From Eretmocerus hayati (Eukaryota > Arthropoda > Insecta > Hymenoptera > Aphelinidae), in NCBI GenBank assembly GCA_029851415.1, contig CM056743.1:93780501-93844500 (forward strand): DNA of 64,000 bases. Reading direction: 5' to 3'. The notes under the pieces are model-generated. The model was not told the origin of the DNA and ran no database searches. It was given only the letters and a program-made list of their open reading frames with translations. Below, in pieces: positions 47,638 through 60,295 of this stretch (position 1 is the first letter of the stretch; the number at the start of each line of letters is the position of its first letter). The position numbers and the translations under genes were made by a program.

Positions 47638-48768
47638 ACCACTTTCCCGCTTGGAGCAGCAGAGAAATTTCGATGGCATGCGATTTCATTAGCCGGCGAC
47701 GGCGACGATGATGATCCGCGCACTAGGTCAATTACGCTCGCGAACGCGTAATTATTTCGTCCAGCTAGTGGATTATTCCGTTGGGCGCCATCTATGACGG
47801 TATATTAGCTCGTCATTTTAATCATTCATGCGAGTCCGCAAAGTGCAATGCGGCTCGCCAGGATCTGCTTGGCTGCTACTGCATCGGGTCCCCGGACAAC
47901 CTCCTGGCGGTTGCTCTCGTTCGGTATCGAGTATGACGGACGAACGACAGGGAGACACTCATGAATTTATAAGAGCAGCAAGTACGAAATTGGAGGGGAA
48001 GTTTATTCAGCAAATGAGTTTAACAAAAGAGCGCATCCGAGCGCAACGCAACAGGTGAAATATACCGCGAGAGAGAGAGTCGCACGCCATTAGAGAGAGA
48101 TAGAGAGACATTCTCGGCTGGTACTCACGCTGCGATGTCGCTTTGGAGGCCGCTGCCTCGGTCACGCTGTTCTCGGGGAGTCCGCTGACTGTCGCAAAAG
48201 CCGGGTGGAATTCCCCCCGTTGCCGCTGGGTACGGGAGCCTCGGCACCTGCAGGACCTGCGTTGGATGTCGGGGTGACCGGAGCACACGCGGCGCGGGAG
48301 AGGTTAGCCACGATACGGGTCACGCGATGTAGAGCGGACGACGACCGGAACAAGTCTGCTCGCGCACGGAATGGCCACGGATTGCCAGAGGCGCGAGCTG
48401 CGGTCCTATTGGACAGCCATTTTGGGCGCGCACGCATTCTCTATCTCTCTCATATTCAAACCTGCGTACTGCTCTCTCTTTGCTGCTACTCGAGTCAACA
48501 CCTGTAACAATCTTTATAATACATATATATGTGTGATCCAATAATAACTTATATCTAATTGCCGAGGAGAGAGTGATGGGACTCTACCCGTCACAAGAAA
48601 TTATATAAGAAGTATGACCGCTGTCATTTGCGTGACAGACTCGCTGCTCAATCTTAAAACTGCTGCTTGTCACAAGGACCGTTTGTGACTACAGTTTGGT
48701 CAGAATGGAGGGAGGAGAGAAAGGCTCCTTCTTCTTCCCTCCGCATTGCTGACGCTTACAGAGCGACG
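47638..48768. other. GC- and CpG-rich segment, possible host exon or promoter
   Basis: From about 47820 to 48450 the GC content is clearly higher than in the surroundings, with many CpG and GAGA-type runs (48064-48110). On the - strand a consensus 5' splice site (GTGAGT, 48123-48128) follows an open frame running left from about 48440; on the + strand a 100-codon frame also exists. Neither product is recognised. A first exon plus promoter of a host gene is possible. Confidence 0.3.
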
Positions 48769-49422
48769 CACAGTGGGGGAAAAGTATTGCAACTTGGCAC
48801 AATTATGCTTCCCCACTGAACAGGCGATGACGATACTTCGGAAGTCGTCAAATTGCAGGTTTTTCCATGCAGAAGATGAATCCGTTCCCCTCGAGGGTCG
48901 TCCAGAACTCATCCATCAAAACGCAAAAATTAGCTGAAAACCACAGTATTAGCGGTTTAACTTGCAGGGGAAGCAATTTGAGGCATCCTTTATGAGGGAC
49001 AAAGTTGTTGCATTTTCCAAGACACACTTTTCAGCTGCCTGGGTTCTTCCAAAAACCACATTTTTTTATGTATTTTTCGATTTTTGGAGCCTTTCCTGGG
49101 AGGATTTTGGAATTTTGATTACGGCAATCGGAAGAGCACAAAATTTTACGTCGGGATGTGTGATTTAAAAATTTCAAATGGGTGGTTCCCGCGCTTTGCG
49201 TCAGCTGTTGTTTGTTGCTCCGTCTTCTAGTTCAAATTATCGATAATCTCTGTTCGTAGTGTGTAGAGCTGTTATATATTGCTATTTCTGCATTGATGGT
49301 CTTCATTTTGAGTTAATCAGTATCTCAATACGTTGAGTATTGTTGTTGTTTGAGTTGAAAGAAAAAGTGGTCTGATCTGTGCCTATTGTCATCTGTGTAT
49401 AACCTGAGACTCAAGTTTTACA

Positions 49423-50643
49423 ATGAACAACATGAATGATGACAACAATAAGAAGATCACCCGCCAATCTACTGTGCAATGGCTGAATTCTCTGTCTGTT
49501 GCAAAATTCAACAATCAATACTGTGCACACTGCAAAGATCCATGTGTATATGGATATGCATGTAAAAAGTGTTCAAATGTGTATGATCAAGCATGTGCAA
49601 TAAGATGTGTATCAAGTAAGATAGGTGTTTTCCAGTGTTGTTTTATGCAATCAAAGCCACCCGAACAAAATAATAGCCAACCTTTGCCCTCTCCGAAGGC
49701 TTCGAATGGTACTAATAAGAACATCAATGTGCAACCTAAGAACAATACTGGCTCTGGTGTTGGTGGTGATGCCAATAGCTTACCAAATGGTCTGATCAGC
49801 TCACTAGAAGATAAATTTCTTAATATGCAAACTTCCGTACTGGGTGAGCTTTTTAGTAAACTTTCTGAGATGAAGTCTGATTTGACTCAAAATATCAGTG
49901 ATTCCAAAAATGATATGGAGCAAACATTGAAGAATGAGCTTGCTGATGTGAAGTCCTCCATCATTAGTATTCAAGATAGTGTTTCTAGATTTGAGGACAG
50001 AATCAAGAAAGTAGAGGACGCAGTTGACGCTCTTAAGATTGATGGAGCAAGACTCGAGGAATGTTCATCTAATATAATCAATGTCAAAGAAGATTTGTTG
50101 CAGTTGAAGTCTCAGTTTTCAGAAGTGAATGCCCAATTCTCTTCATCTGTCTCAAACTCTTCTCAGTTATTACATACTGAAGAAATCTTCTCTGAAGTAA
50201 CTGAAAGGTACAAAAGACAGAATAATATTATTCAGTTTAATGTGCCTGATGGTGTATCTATTCAAGATAATGTAACAGTCAGTGAATATCTCTCCAAAAT
50301 TGATGTGTCGTTGGAGTCCTCCACCTTTATTTGTAAGAGGCTGGGGAAATTTGTAGAAGGCAAGACTCGACCGATTATCATCACCTTTACTACCTTCAAT
50401 CAAGCTTTGTGTGTACTGAAGAATAAGTTCAAACTTCCTGATCCTGTTTAGGCAGCTGCTGATTTAACTGAAAGTCAGAGGAAGTACATGACAGAGTTGC
50501 GTCATAAGCTACAAGAACATAACAACCGTTTCCCCAACAACCCTATGACTATAAAATTTGTTAACAAAGTTCCTCAATTAGTTGATGCCTCAAAAGTTGA
50601 CCCAAAAAACTCTCAAGGAAATCAAGGTCCAGAAAAATCATAA
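49423..50643 (+). pseudogene. LINE ORF1 protein, one in-frame stop
   Basis: The frame starts at an ATG at 49423 and runs to TAA at 50641, with one premature TAG at 50449-50451 after 342 codons; the frame beyond it (64 codons) keeps ORF1-like composition. N-terminal residues 33-67 form a Cys-rich PHD-like finger (CAHCKDPC, CKKC, CAIRC, CC). A P/S/N linker follows, then a long coiled coil (about residues 125-245), then an RRM-like domain (NNIIQFNVPD, RPIIITFTT) and a C-terminal domain. ORF1 proteins of this type bind LINE RNA and form trimers. ORF2 begins 23 nt after its stop, in another frame. Confidence 0.8.
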
Positions 50644-50666
50644 TATATTACCAGAATGCTGGGGGC

Positions 50667-52631
50667 ATGAATAGCAAATTATCATCTCTTAGACATTCCT
50701 GGCACAGTCTCTCACCTCAACCAGACATATTCATTCTCACTGAAACATGGCTGTCTAATATCACCGATGACGAGCTTGGACTGGATGGTTTTCGTGTGTA
50801 CCGCATGGATAGAAATTCAAACACTAGTTCATCGAAGATAGGTGGAGGTGTTCTAATAGCAGTCGAGAATGATTTATCATCTCAACGTATCTGGCCAGTC
50901 TCAATCAATGTAGAGCATGTCTTTGTTCAATTATCTGTATCTAAAGTTCAGTGCATAGTTGGGTGTACTTACATTCCTCCTGGATCAACTAGTGACAAAT
51001 ATAAGGACCATATTAAGTCAGTTACTAATTTAGTCAGAGAACACCCCTCCACTAAGTTACTACTTTTTGGTGACTATAATCTAAGAAAGGTGAGATGGAT
51101 GGATGGTGACAATATCAGTGCCCAATTTTCTGACTACATTGTTCCCGGATTAAGGGACGCCGCTAACTACATATCTCCTGAACTCTCGATGCTGGACCTA
51201 TGTGAATGTTTCCCTAGTCACCACTCTAAGGCCTATAGTTTAGATTTGCTCTTCTCCACCAAAGGGCTAGTACAACATATTGCTGATTTTGAACACCTTC
51301 TTGAGACTGATCAACACCACGTACCTGCTGTGTTTTCCTGTGATCTTGATAATTTTTCTAGTGACTCTAAGAATACTTGTGAAGTTTTGAATCGAAAATT
51401 TTTCAAAGCAGACTACGCTGCTATTAATGAGTCTCTGTGTGACATTGATTGGGATAATTACTTTGACAACAATGATATTGAAAATTCTATTGATTTTTTT
51501 ATAGCCTTTTGAATGACTGCATTGATAAACATGTCCCTCTTGGGAAGAAACCTGCTTCAAAGGGATATCCTATTTGGTTCAACAAAGCTCTTATTGATCT
51601 TATATGTGATAAGGTGTCCGCCCACACTAATTGGATTCAGAGTAATAATCCCAATGATTACATAGTATTTAAGAAACTTAGGGCTCAGTGCATTCGTTCA
51701 TCTAGATCTCTCCACAAGGAATACCTTCAGAATGTGCAGGATAATATATTGAAGAATATCAAAGCTTTCTGGTCACATGTTGATAGATGTAGAATTGATA
51801 ACCGTATTCCCGACAAAGTTAGATTCCAAAGAAAGACCTCTTCAAATGATTCTAAAACTTTTAATTTATTTGCAACTTACTTCAGTAGTTTTTACTCTGG
51901 GTCTAACCCAATAACCAAATTACTCTCTCAAGACTATATACATAATGATATTGATTTAGTTATCACAGAGAATGAGATTTTGAATGTTATAAATTCCATC
52001 AAAGAATCTAACTCTGCGGGCCCAGATGGTATTCCCTCAGTATTTGTGAAGAATTTGTGTGGTGTACTAATCAAGCCTTTGTGTTTACTATTCAACACAT
52101 CAATCCGACAGAGAATTTTCCCAAGTAGATGGAAGCTATCATATGTTACTCCTATTTTTAAATCTGGTGACCGCTTTGATGTTACAAATTATAGACCGAT
52201 TTCTATTTCTAGTGTCTTTTCTAAAATTTTTGATGCCATAATGTCTCATAAAGTGTATGACTATTTCCTACCATTTCTCGCTCAAGAACAACATGGGTTT
52301 GTGCGAGAAAGATCAGTGGTTTCCAATCTTGCTATATACACTGATTTCATAACAAGTTGTCTTGAAAATTTTGATCAAGTTGATGCTGTATATACTGATT
52401 TCTCCAAAGCTTTTGACTCAGTTGACCATGGTATCACTATTAATAAGCTATATAACTATAAATTTTGTCCTGAGCTCATTGATTGGATTGCCTCATATCT
52501 TACTGATCGCAAACAATCTGTGAGACTGGATAATTCAGTCTCTGATCTCTATGAATCTACATCTGGTGTTCCCCAAGGTTCTCATCTAGGTCCTATTTTA
52601 TTCATCATTTTTATAAACGATCTTACAAGTA
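50667..52631 (+). pseudogene. LINE ORF2: endonuclease and first half of reverse transcriptase
   Basis: Upstream of the ATG at 50667 the frame already shows a YYQNAGG start typical of these endonucleases, so the true start may be earlier. APE-type endonuclease motifs: ILTETWL, GGGVLIAV, CTYIPPGS, LLLFGDYNL, and a C-terminal HHVPAVF. One base is missing in a T run near 51494-51500, so the RT lies in another frame from about 51500. RT motifs: NSAGPDGIPS, NYRPISISSV, DAVYTDFSKAFDSVDH (catalytic Asp), SGVPQGSHLGPILF. The frame is cut at 52631 by the Tigger element. ORF2 nicks target DNA and copies the RNA in place. Confidence 0.88.
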
Positions 52632-55187
52632 TAGTGAAACTTGTTAAATTGGGCACTCTGTAACTTGGGCACCTCCCTAACTTGGGCACTTTTCCGCGGA
52701 ACGCGCAAAAATACATTAGCTCTTACGGGGGTTCTGTTCCATATATTGGGCACTCTGTATGTTGAGCAAACTGTCTAAGTTGGGCGCATTCTTCCCGCCC
52801 GTCGAACATAATAACATGAAAACAAGACTGTGTATGTTGGGTACTTACTTCCAAGCTCGAGTATGATACCCCCACCTCGTTCTGATCGTACCGATCATGA
52901 GTTTACGGACAGGTGGCAGAATTTGATAAGCAAGAAGTCGTTATTATCGATCGATCATTAGTATCAAGAATCGCCTACCAAGTCATTCGCGTAAACAAAC
53001 CATCATTTTATTGTAACATTAGCGTATTTCAGCAGTGACCATATTGTGAAAAACGACGTGACATTGATCGTCAAAAGTGATTTATCGTTGTGTTCGTCTC
53101 TCGATGTTTGCAGCACATCACAAGAGTGAGTAGTTTAACAAGTACATAATCGCAATGTGCAAGAATGTCAATACCAATGTCTGATTGTAATGAAGCTATA
53201 GTTAATATTCACGAGGATTGATAATATAATTGTACCGCTGCAGCTTGTAAGGCACGACAAATTATTTCTATCCTCGTTTTTTGCTACAGGCTCTCGCATG
53301 TTGTGTGTTCCAGTATGGCTGGGAAACGGTAAGCTCCTGTGGAATTAAGTGTCAACGATAAGAAAAAAATTCTGGATCTAATCAATGATGGTGTGAGTGA
53401 GAGGAAGATAGCTGAGCAGTTCGGCGTTTCGAAATCGACTCCAGGGAACATCAAAAAGAATAAAGATGGAATCATGAGGTTGTGGGAGAGCAATTGCGAC
53501 GATGAGAGGAAACGCAAGATGAGAAAGACAGAAAATGATGAAGTGAATGCGAAAGTTTTGGAATTCTTCGTTCGTTGTCGTGCTGCTGGATTGCCTGTGA
53601 CTGGTCCTCTCCTTCGAGAACGAGCGAAAGAAATTGCTGAACGATTGGGAATCGAAAAATTCCAGGCTAGTTCAGGTTGGCTAGGGAGTTTTTTTAGAGA
53701 GAAATAATATATCGTTCAGAATCTTGAGTGGTGAATCTGCAACAGCTGATGTAGGTGCAGCAGAAGAGTGGAAAACGGAAAAATTACCCGACAAACTCAA
53801 AAACTATGCTCCCGAAGATCAGTTTAATGGAGATGAGAGTGGATTCAGCTACCGTCTGTTACCCTGCAAAAGTTATGTGATGCGAGGTGACCTCAGCAAA
53901 GGTGGTAAACTTGCAAAAGAGCGTCTGAGCGTGCTATTTTGCTGTAGCTCGACGGGTGAAAAATTCAAACCTCTGGTGATAGGGAATGCAGCAAATCCCA
54001 GAGTTTTCAAAAAAAATGGAATTGACCCTAAAAATCTTCCAGTGATTTGGACTTCAAGTAAAAAAGCGTGGATGAATCTGCCAATCTTCAAGACATGGGT
54101 AAAAGATCTGAACAGTGATATGAAAAAACAAAATCGCAAAGTCATTCTCACGATTGATAACGCATCTAGCCACAAGACAGTAAAATTATCAAATGTTGAA
54201 ATTCTTTTTTTCCCTCCAAATCTCACCTCACTAGTACAGCCACTATACCAAGGGATTATCAGAGCAGTCAAAGCTCGCTACCGTAAGAAGATGTTGCAAA
54301 AACTCACATCCTCTGTCGACACAACTTGGTCTTTACAGCAATATGCCAAATCTATCACAGTTCTTGATGCTTTGCGGTGGATTGCCGACTCTTGGGATGA
54401 AATTCCCACTAGCACGATACAAAAATGTTTCAAACGTGCAGGATTCCCAGTTGACTCGATAAACATAGATTCAAGTGATGGTGCAAGTGATGTCGATTGC
54501 AACGATGTGATTCCTTGTCTTCCAACTCATGTATCGGATGGTTTACTGTCAATAGACGAGCAACTTGATTTGGAAGCTCAAATGACTGTTCATGAAAATG
54601 TTCCCTCGACGAGTGAAGAAGTTTTTGAGTCACTTTTTCAAGAAGCTGTCGCAAGTGAAGATGAAAGCGATGATGAATGTGAGTCCACTGACACAGAATG
54701 TATAGTGCCACCAACACACGAGGAAGCCATCGAACTTGTAGCAGAATTGGTAGCGTATTCATCGTTTCACAACAAGCCATCAATGATGGCTAATCTAATG
54801 AAAATGCATTCAGAGATCGAGGATGAAATATACAAAAAAGTATCGAGGATGAAGCAGTCGAAAATTAGTGATTATTATCTTGCTGCTGAATGAAGTGATT
54901 AATATGTATCAAGTTTCTGATTCGAAAATGAATGTTTCTGTCCCCCGAATTTTTCATGATTATATTATACGTCGATTTTTTTATCTTTCATGACTATTCC
55001 AAACGATTGTATTCAGATAACTGAGATTAAATGATGTGCTCTATCCAACTTCATCATTATGTTATGAAAATCACCTCTACATTTAAGAAAAAGGGTTCCA
55101 AGTGCGAGTTTCTGTATGTTGGGCACCTGCCTAAGTTGGGCGGTTTTTTCCGGAACCGTGAGTGCCCAACTTAGACAAGTTCCACCG
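52632..55187 (+). mobile_element. Tigger/pogo DNA transposon inserted in LINE ORF2
   Basis: The ends are inverted repeats of about 28 bp (left TAGTGAAACTTGTTAAATTG, right the reverse complement of CGGTGGAACTTGTCTAAGTT, with a few differences), both running into GGGCACTC. TA is duplicated at 52630-52631 and 55188-55189; removing the element and one TA restores the LINE reading frame. Sub-terminal GTTGGGCAC-type motifs recur (52664-52780 and 55120-55180). Length 2556 bp, usual for autonomous Tigger elements. It carries one transposase gene. Confidence 0.95.
53315..54893 (+). pseudogene. Tigger/pogo transposase, inactivated
   Basis: Start ATG at 53315; codon 6 is TAA (53330-53332), where the family usually has a Lys or Arg. 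Residues about 15-60 form a Psq-type helix-turn-helix (KKILDLINDGVSERKIAEQFGVS), followed by a CENP-B-like second DNA-binding domain to about 53690. A frameshift near 53707 leads into the DDE domain: Asp at 53832-53834 (NGDESGF), Asp at 54156-54158 (LTIDNASSH); the third Asp is Tyr (TAC at 54246-54248, in the segment QPLYQGI), 30 residues after the second. An acidic tail follows. Three independent hits, so it is dead. Confidence 0.93.
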
Positions 55188-55189
55188 TA

Positions 55190-56043
55190 TTATGAAATAT
55201 TGTTCTGTCCTAGTCTATGCTGATGACGTCAAAATCTATATCCGAGTACAGAGTGTTCTTGATTGTTCCAAACTATAAAAAGATCTGGATGTTTTGGTTG
55301 AATGGGCTCGCATTAACAAACTCAAATTAAATGTCAAAAAGTGCCATGTCATGAGCTTTGTTCGTAATCATAATCCCATTTCTTTCAATTACGATATGTG
55401 TTCTGAACAGCTTGTTAGGGTTCACAAAGTGAAAGACCTTGGGGTAATCTTTGACTCTAAGTTGTCTTTCAGGGATGATGTTGAGGATATCATAAATGCT
55501 GGTAGTAGAACCTTGGGTTTCATCAAGAGAATGACCACTGACTTTAATGATATCAATTGTATAAAATATCTTTTCTCGTCACTAGTCAAACCCAAACTCG
55601 GTTGTGCATCTAGTATTTGGCGTCCTCACGTTGATTACTTGAAGTATGACTTGGAGAAAAAGAATCACAGATTTTGAAGATATCTTGCTTCCAAATGTAG
55701 GATTAACTTTGATCGCTTTGATCACAATTATGATCACCTGTATGAACACCTTAATATCCATACAATTCAAAGTCTTCACGACTATAATGATTTACTCTTT
55801 TTTAGATCTTTCATCAAATTGATCCCAAGTATCGACTATGTTCACTCTAAGTTAGGAAGAATTCAATCTCACTACAGCACTAGGCAAACTTCATTTTTCA
55901 GAAATCTTCCTTACAAGTCCAAAACTGGATCAAACTCTGTCCTTTGTAGGTGTCTAAAAGCGTGGAATTCTCTACCTGAGGATGTCGGTGAAATGAGTGA
56001 TATTACATTCAAGTCTAAGATCAAAATTCTGTGTAACTCCTAG
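55190..56043 (+). pseudogene. LINE ORF2: second half of reverse transcriptase and C-terminus
   Basis: This continues the LINE frame after the Tigger insert. The YADD motif is encoded at 55216-55227, 26 nt after the insertion site. Then come EWARINKLKLNVKKCHVM and LGVIFDSKLSF, and a C-terminal region ending CLKAWNSLPEDV. Stops TAA at 55276 and TGA at 55675 interrupt an otherwise single frame to the TAG at 56041. With the first half ORF2 would be about 940 codons. Confidence 0.88.
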
Positions 56044-56194
56044 CTCACAAATGTTGCAGAAATGTCTATGTTAAGTTGTGTATTTGACTCATGTTTCTCA
56101 GCTCTCTTACTGTGATATCTTACCTTTCTACAATTCTGAAATTTTTATTTCTATATTCTATTATATTCATTCTCGCCTTGTTTACTATTGTTTC

Positions 56195-56197
<3 letters not shown>

Positions 56198-56231
<34 letters not shown>
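56198..56231. repeat. (TA)n microsatellite in LINE 3' UTR
   Basis: Seventeen TA units in the LINE 3' UTR. Confidence 0.9.
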
Positions 56232-56232
<1 letters not shown>

Positions 56233-58835
56233 TTCTTTTCAATTGTATATGTATATGTTCATATTGGGCCATCAGGCCCATGAATTTTCCTAAATGAATA
56301 CTAAATCCTAAATACTAAATGGGTTGATGCTATGAGCTACACAACAGTCAAACAGAGAGGTAGCCCGAAAACTGCACAGGAGTGTTGAAGAACCCCCTGG
56401 GACTCAAAGAGAGAGCAATTTGAGGCATTTTTCATGGAGAAAAAAGTTTTCGAATTTTTCGAGACGAATTTCTTGGTTGACTGGGTTTTCCAAAATATCA
56501 ATTTTTAATGTTTTTTTGATTCCCGGGGCCTTTTCTGGGGGAATTTTGAAATTCTGATCGCGTCAATCGAAAGATCACAAAATTTTACGTCGAATTATGT
56601 GGCTTGGAAGTTTTAAATGAATCGATGCTATGAGCTTCACAACTGTCAAACAGAGAGGTAGCCCAAGAATTGCACAGAAGCGTTGAGAACCCCCCCCCCC
56701 CCCCGAAACTCAAAGGGGAAACAGCTTGAGGCATTTTTCATGTTGAACAGAATTGCTGGCTTTTCAAGACACATTCTTTGGTTGCCTGCGTTTCTCAGAA
56801 CACCACATTTTCTGAGGTTTTCGTGGTTCTTGAGGCCTTCCCTGGGAGGCCTGGGAGGATTCGTCCTTTCGAAATGTGATACTGGCATTTCTCGAGGAGC
56901 TTTCGGGAATCTTTCAGGACTTGTGAGCAAGAGTTAGCAGGAGAATTGTCAGTGACATACTAATGGGATATTCAAGGGTCCCACGTTTGCAATAACACTC
57001 TGGAATTCTCTAGCACTCTTCTAGAAAAACTAGGAGAGTGTCTTCAAATCACGATTGCTGACAAATAGGCGGCGAAATAATGAAGGAACAGTTGAAAATG
57101 ATATTCCCGGGAGCTATCAAGAACCTTTCAAAAATATTTCAGATAGCTTCCAGTGATTCCCCAGTAATCTTTTGCTCAAGATCGCTGCGATATAGTTAGT
57201 GATTAATTCAGAGATGTTCCAAAGCCACATCAATGATATAATGCGCAGGAATATTTCAGAAACCTTCCGGAGATCTCATGAGGAATGTTTCTGGGAAATG
57301 TTCGGTAATATCCCATAAAATTTTTCCGGGAGCCTTTCAGGAAGATATCTATGCAATATGGAGATGAAATATCACGAATTCGTCTCCGGGCATGTTTCTG
57401 CGAGGTTCTTCGGAGGTTTCATTGGCATCTTCCATTTGAATGTGGAGGAAAATTCTCCTCGAATGTTCCTGTGAAGTTGTTGAAAGATTTGTTTCATAGT
57501 TCCTGTGAAATTTCTGCCAGGAATGTTTGCATGCTGTATGTCCTTGAAGTGATATGGTGGACTCGTGGAGTTATTGTATTGTGAATAATGATCTCTTGGC
57601 TAGCTCCAAGATTCGATCTTCTGGAGACTGTCAACATGCATATTTTGGATTGTGACTCTGATACACGATCGTCAGGATCTGATGATGTGATTGACTAACA
57701 GATATTTCACTTCTAGATCATGGGTTGGGAGTGACAGATTGTACATAGTAGTTAATGAGGAAATTCGACTACGAGAGTAATTGTATATATGAATGGATTC
57801 ACTGCTCTGAGTTAAGTTTTAACATCATATTAATACATACTTGGGCTTACAATTTTGTGTTCTTTCGATTGCCGCGGCCAGAACTTCAAAATTGCCCTAG
57901 GAACGGCCCCAAAAACCAAAAATACATCAGAAAATGTGGTTTTTTGGAAAACCTAGTCAACCAAGAGATGTATCTCAGAAATTGCAACAACTTTGTTCCT
58001 CATGGAAATTGCCTTAAATTGCTCTCCCTTCAAGTTTCAGAGGGTTTCTAAACGCTTTTGGGCAATTTTCGGGCTACCTCTCTGTTTGACTGTTGTGTAG
58101 CTCATAGCATCAACCCATTCAAAATGTCCAAACCACATATTTCGACATGGAAAATCGTGTTCTTTCGATTGCCGTAATCAGAATTCCAAAATCCCCCCAG
58201 AAAAGGCCACAAAGACCATAAATGCATACAAAAGTGGTCTTTTGAAAAACCCAGGCGACCAAAAACTGTGTCTTGAAAAATGCTACTACTTCACTCCTCA
58301 TGGAAAATGCCTTAAATTGTTCCCCCTTTGAGTTTTAGGGGTTTTTTCGACGCTCTTGTGCAATTTTCGGGCTACCTCTCTCTTTGACTGTTGCGAAGCT
58401 CATAGCGTCAATTCATTCAGAATCTCCAAACCACATTTTTTGACGTAAACTTTTATACTCTTCTGATTGCCGTGATCAGAATTTAAAAATTTTTCCACAA
58501 AAAGCCCCAAAAACTAAAAAAACATCAAAAAATGTGGTTTTTAGAAAAACCCAGGCAACCAAAAAATGTGTCTTGAAAAATGCAATAACTTTGTTCCCCG
58601 TGAAAAATGCCTCAAATTGCTTTCCCTTTGAGTTAAACCGCTAATACTGTGTTTTTCAGCTGATTTTCGCGTTTTGATAAATGCCACCACCGGACGAGTT
58701 CAGGGTGGTCCTCGAGGGAAACGGATTCATTCTCTGCATGCAAACACTTATAATTCGACCTTTTGCGAAGTCTCGACATCACCTGTTCAGTGGGGAAGCA
58801 TAATCGTGCCAACTCGCAATTTTTTCCCCCACTGT

Positions 58836-59835
58836 GCTACGCCTTCACCATTCCGGCCGTTTTGACGCTTGGAACCACAGCACTGATACGCATGTTTCTT
58901 TGTGCATGTATAGTCTTCGACTCTCAACCAAAAACAGTGATAAGCATTTCAATGATTCGTGACCCGCGATGAGTGGCGATATTGAACAGGAGAAGGTGTA
59001 ATAAAGTGTATTGCTGAGGGTACGTCGACGAAAAACTCGCCATCGCTGCCTCGCAAGTGCTTCAACATGTGAAATCACCGTGTTTCCTGACATTGTGCAG
59101 TGTCTTGAGTCCTAGTTGGGCAAACAAATTTCTCTTCATCACTGTGCAAACATCATTGCTGAGAAATTTCGTGCACTTTGGACAGCGTTAGCAGCAGAGT
59201 AACCCATTGCAGTACATACAGCACCAGAGCAGCGCCTAGTCTTTGGGGATAGGTCGTGGTAGATCGGCCAGAAGTCACCATTACCTCGAGCACCAATACC
59301 AAAATCTTGCTATCCAAAGCAGGATTCATGAGCAGCAACAACAACGTTTTTGTGCCAAGAGTTTTTGGTGTGTGTGTGCTGCGGCTCGTTGTGGGAAACT
59401 TCTTGTATGGTTGCGGCCACGCCACTGCTCTCAGCTGCACGAATAGCAATTCTCTGGACACAACCGACAACGGCAACACAAGACGAACTCCGATTTGAGT
59501 GTGGTGCAGCAACGACGCACTAAAGGGTGCTCCAATTTGAAGCCATAGCTAATTTGCATCAGCTATTTGCGGAGTAAAAACCCCGCAGCAGTGCATTTCC
59601 CGACTACCCCTGGTAGCGGCCTCAGCAAACGTGTTGTGTGTGTAGGATTGGTGGTGTGTATCATTCAAACAGGATCGTAGTGTCTTCATTTGAACACTCG
59701 AGAGCCATTTGCAATTTAACCACAGCACATACGAAATGAGCGCTGTGATACGCAAAAGTACACCACTCGACGTGCAAGTTGCACCAAGAGGCGCGCATCA
59801 GGCCCTTCATCAAGGCTGTAGTTTCTCTCGCTCTC
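58836..59835. other. No supported gene
   Basis: Mixed composition with several short overlapping frames on both strands (59153-59512 is the longest). None has a recognisable domain. Confidence 0.4.
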
Positions 59836-60295
59836 CTCTTTTTATTCTTTTTATTTTGATTCATTTTTATTTTTTTTCAGGTGGTTGTAGAGCGATTACG
59901 CTGCGACGTACGAAGGAGAGGCACCGGTTAGCCGAACACGGCTGGCCAGCACCTCCCCAACAGTCCCGGGCTGGAATCCGCATCGATACGGCCATCCGAA
60001 CCGGGTAAACCCTCTCTTCCTTCTCCGTTGGTGCCAGCCATTAGACAAGGGAGAGATCCACCAACTTACCAATCCGGCCACGGGACCGCGTGAGCATTAC
60101 TTCAGGACCGGCGGCGTCTCGCGCTCAGGCTCGAGCGTCTCTCTTCTCGCGACTCGCAAGTGTTGTTTCTCTTTCTTCAATCTTCTTCCTACTCTTCAGT
60201 CTTCTTTCTTCTCTCTCCTTGCTTCTTTCTTCCCTCTTCAGTCCATCATATTCCTCCTGGAACCATTTGAACCTCTACTGTTTAAATCGGCAGAC

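Larger units (their letters stand above)
49184..56316 (+). mobile_element. CR1/Jockey-group LINE, nearly full length, interrupted by Tigger
   Basis: An 8-bp duplication AAATGGGT lies at 49176-49183 and 56317-56324; other copies of the surrounding repeat unit have this sequence once, so the boundaries are firm. Without the Tigger insert and its extra TA the LINE is about 4.6 kb: 5' UTR, ORF1, ORF2, a 3' UTR with a TA microsatellite, and a 3' tail of short AAATACT/AAATCCT-type repeats instead of poly(A). Such repeat tails occur in CR1/L2-type LINEs. The clade assignment is by layout and motif only. Confidence 0.88.
48769..58835. mobile_element. Large foldback element with 300-bp tandem repeats in its arms, host of a LINE
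   Basis: The left end CACAGTGGGGGAAAAGTATT matches the reverse complement of the right end (58816-58835, with small differences), and inverted similarity continues for hundreds of bases. The arms contain tandem units of about 300 bp, recognisable by a GCAATTTGAGGCAT motif and an AAACAGAGAGGTAGC motif: + orientation at 48960-49183 and 56325-56930, - orientation at 57870-58640. The centre (about 56940-57860) is unique and has no long frame. The LINE at 49184-56316 interrupts the first + unit. No transposase gene is visible. Flanking duplication is not evident. Confidence 0.78.

Noticed and set aside
48007..48437. Host exon called as CDS
   Set aside because: Only a GTGAGT and composition support it, and frames are open on both strands, so it is given only as a possibility.
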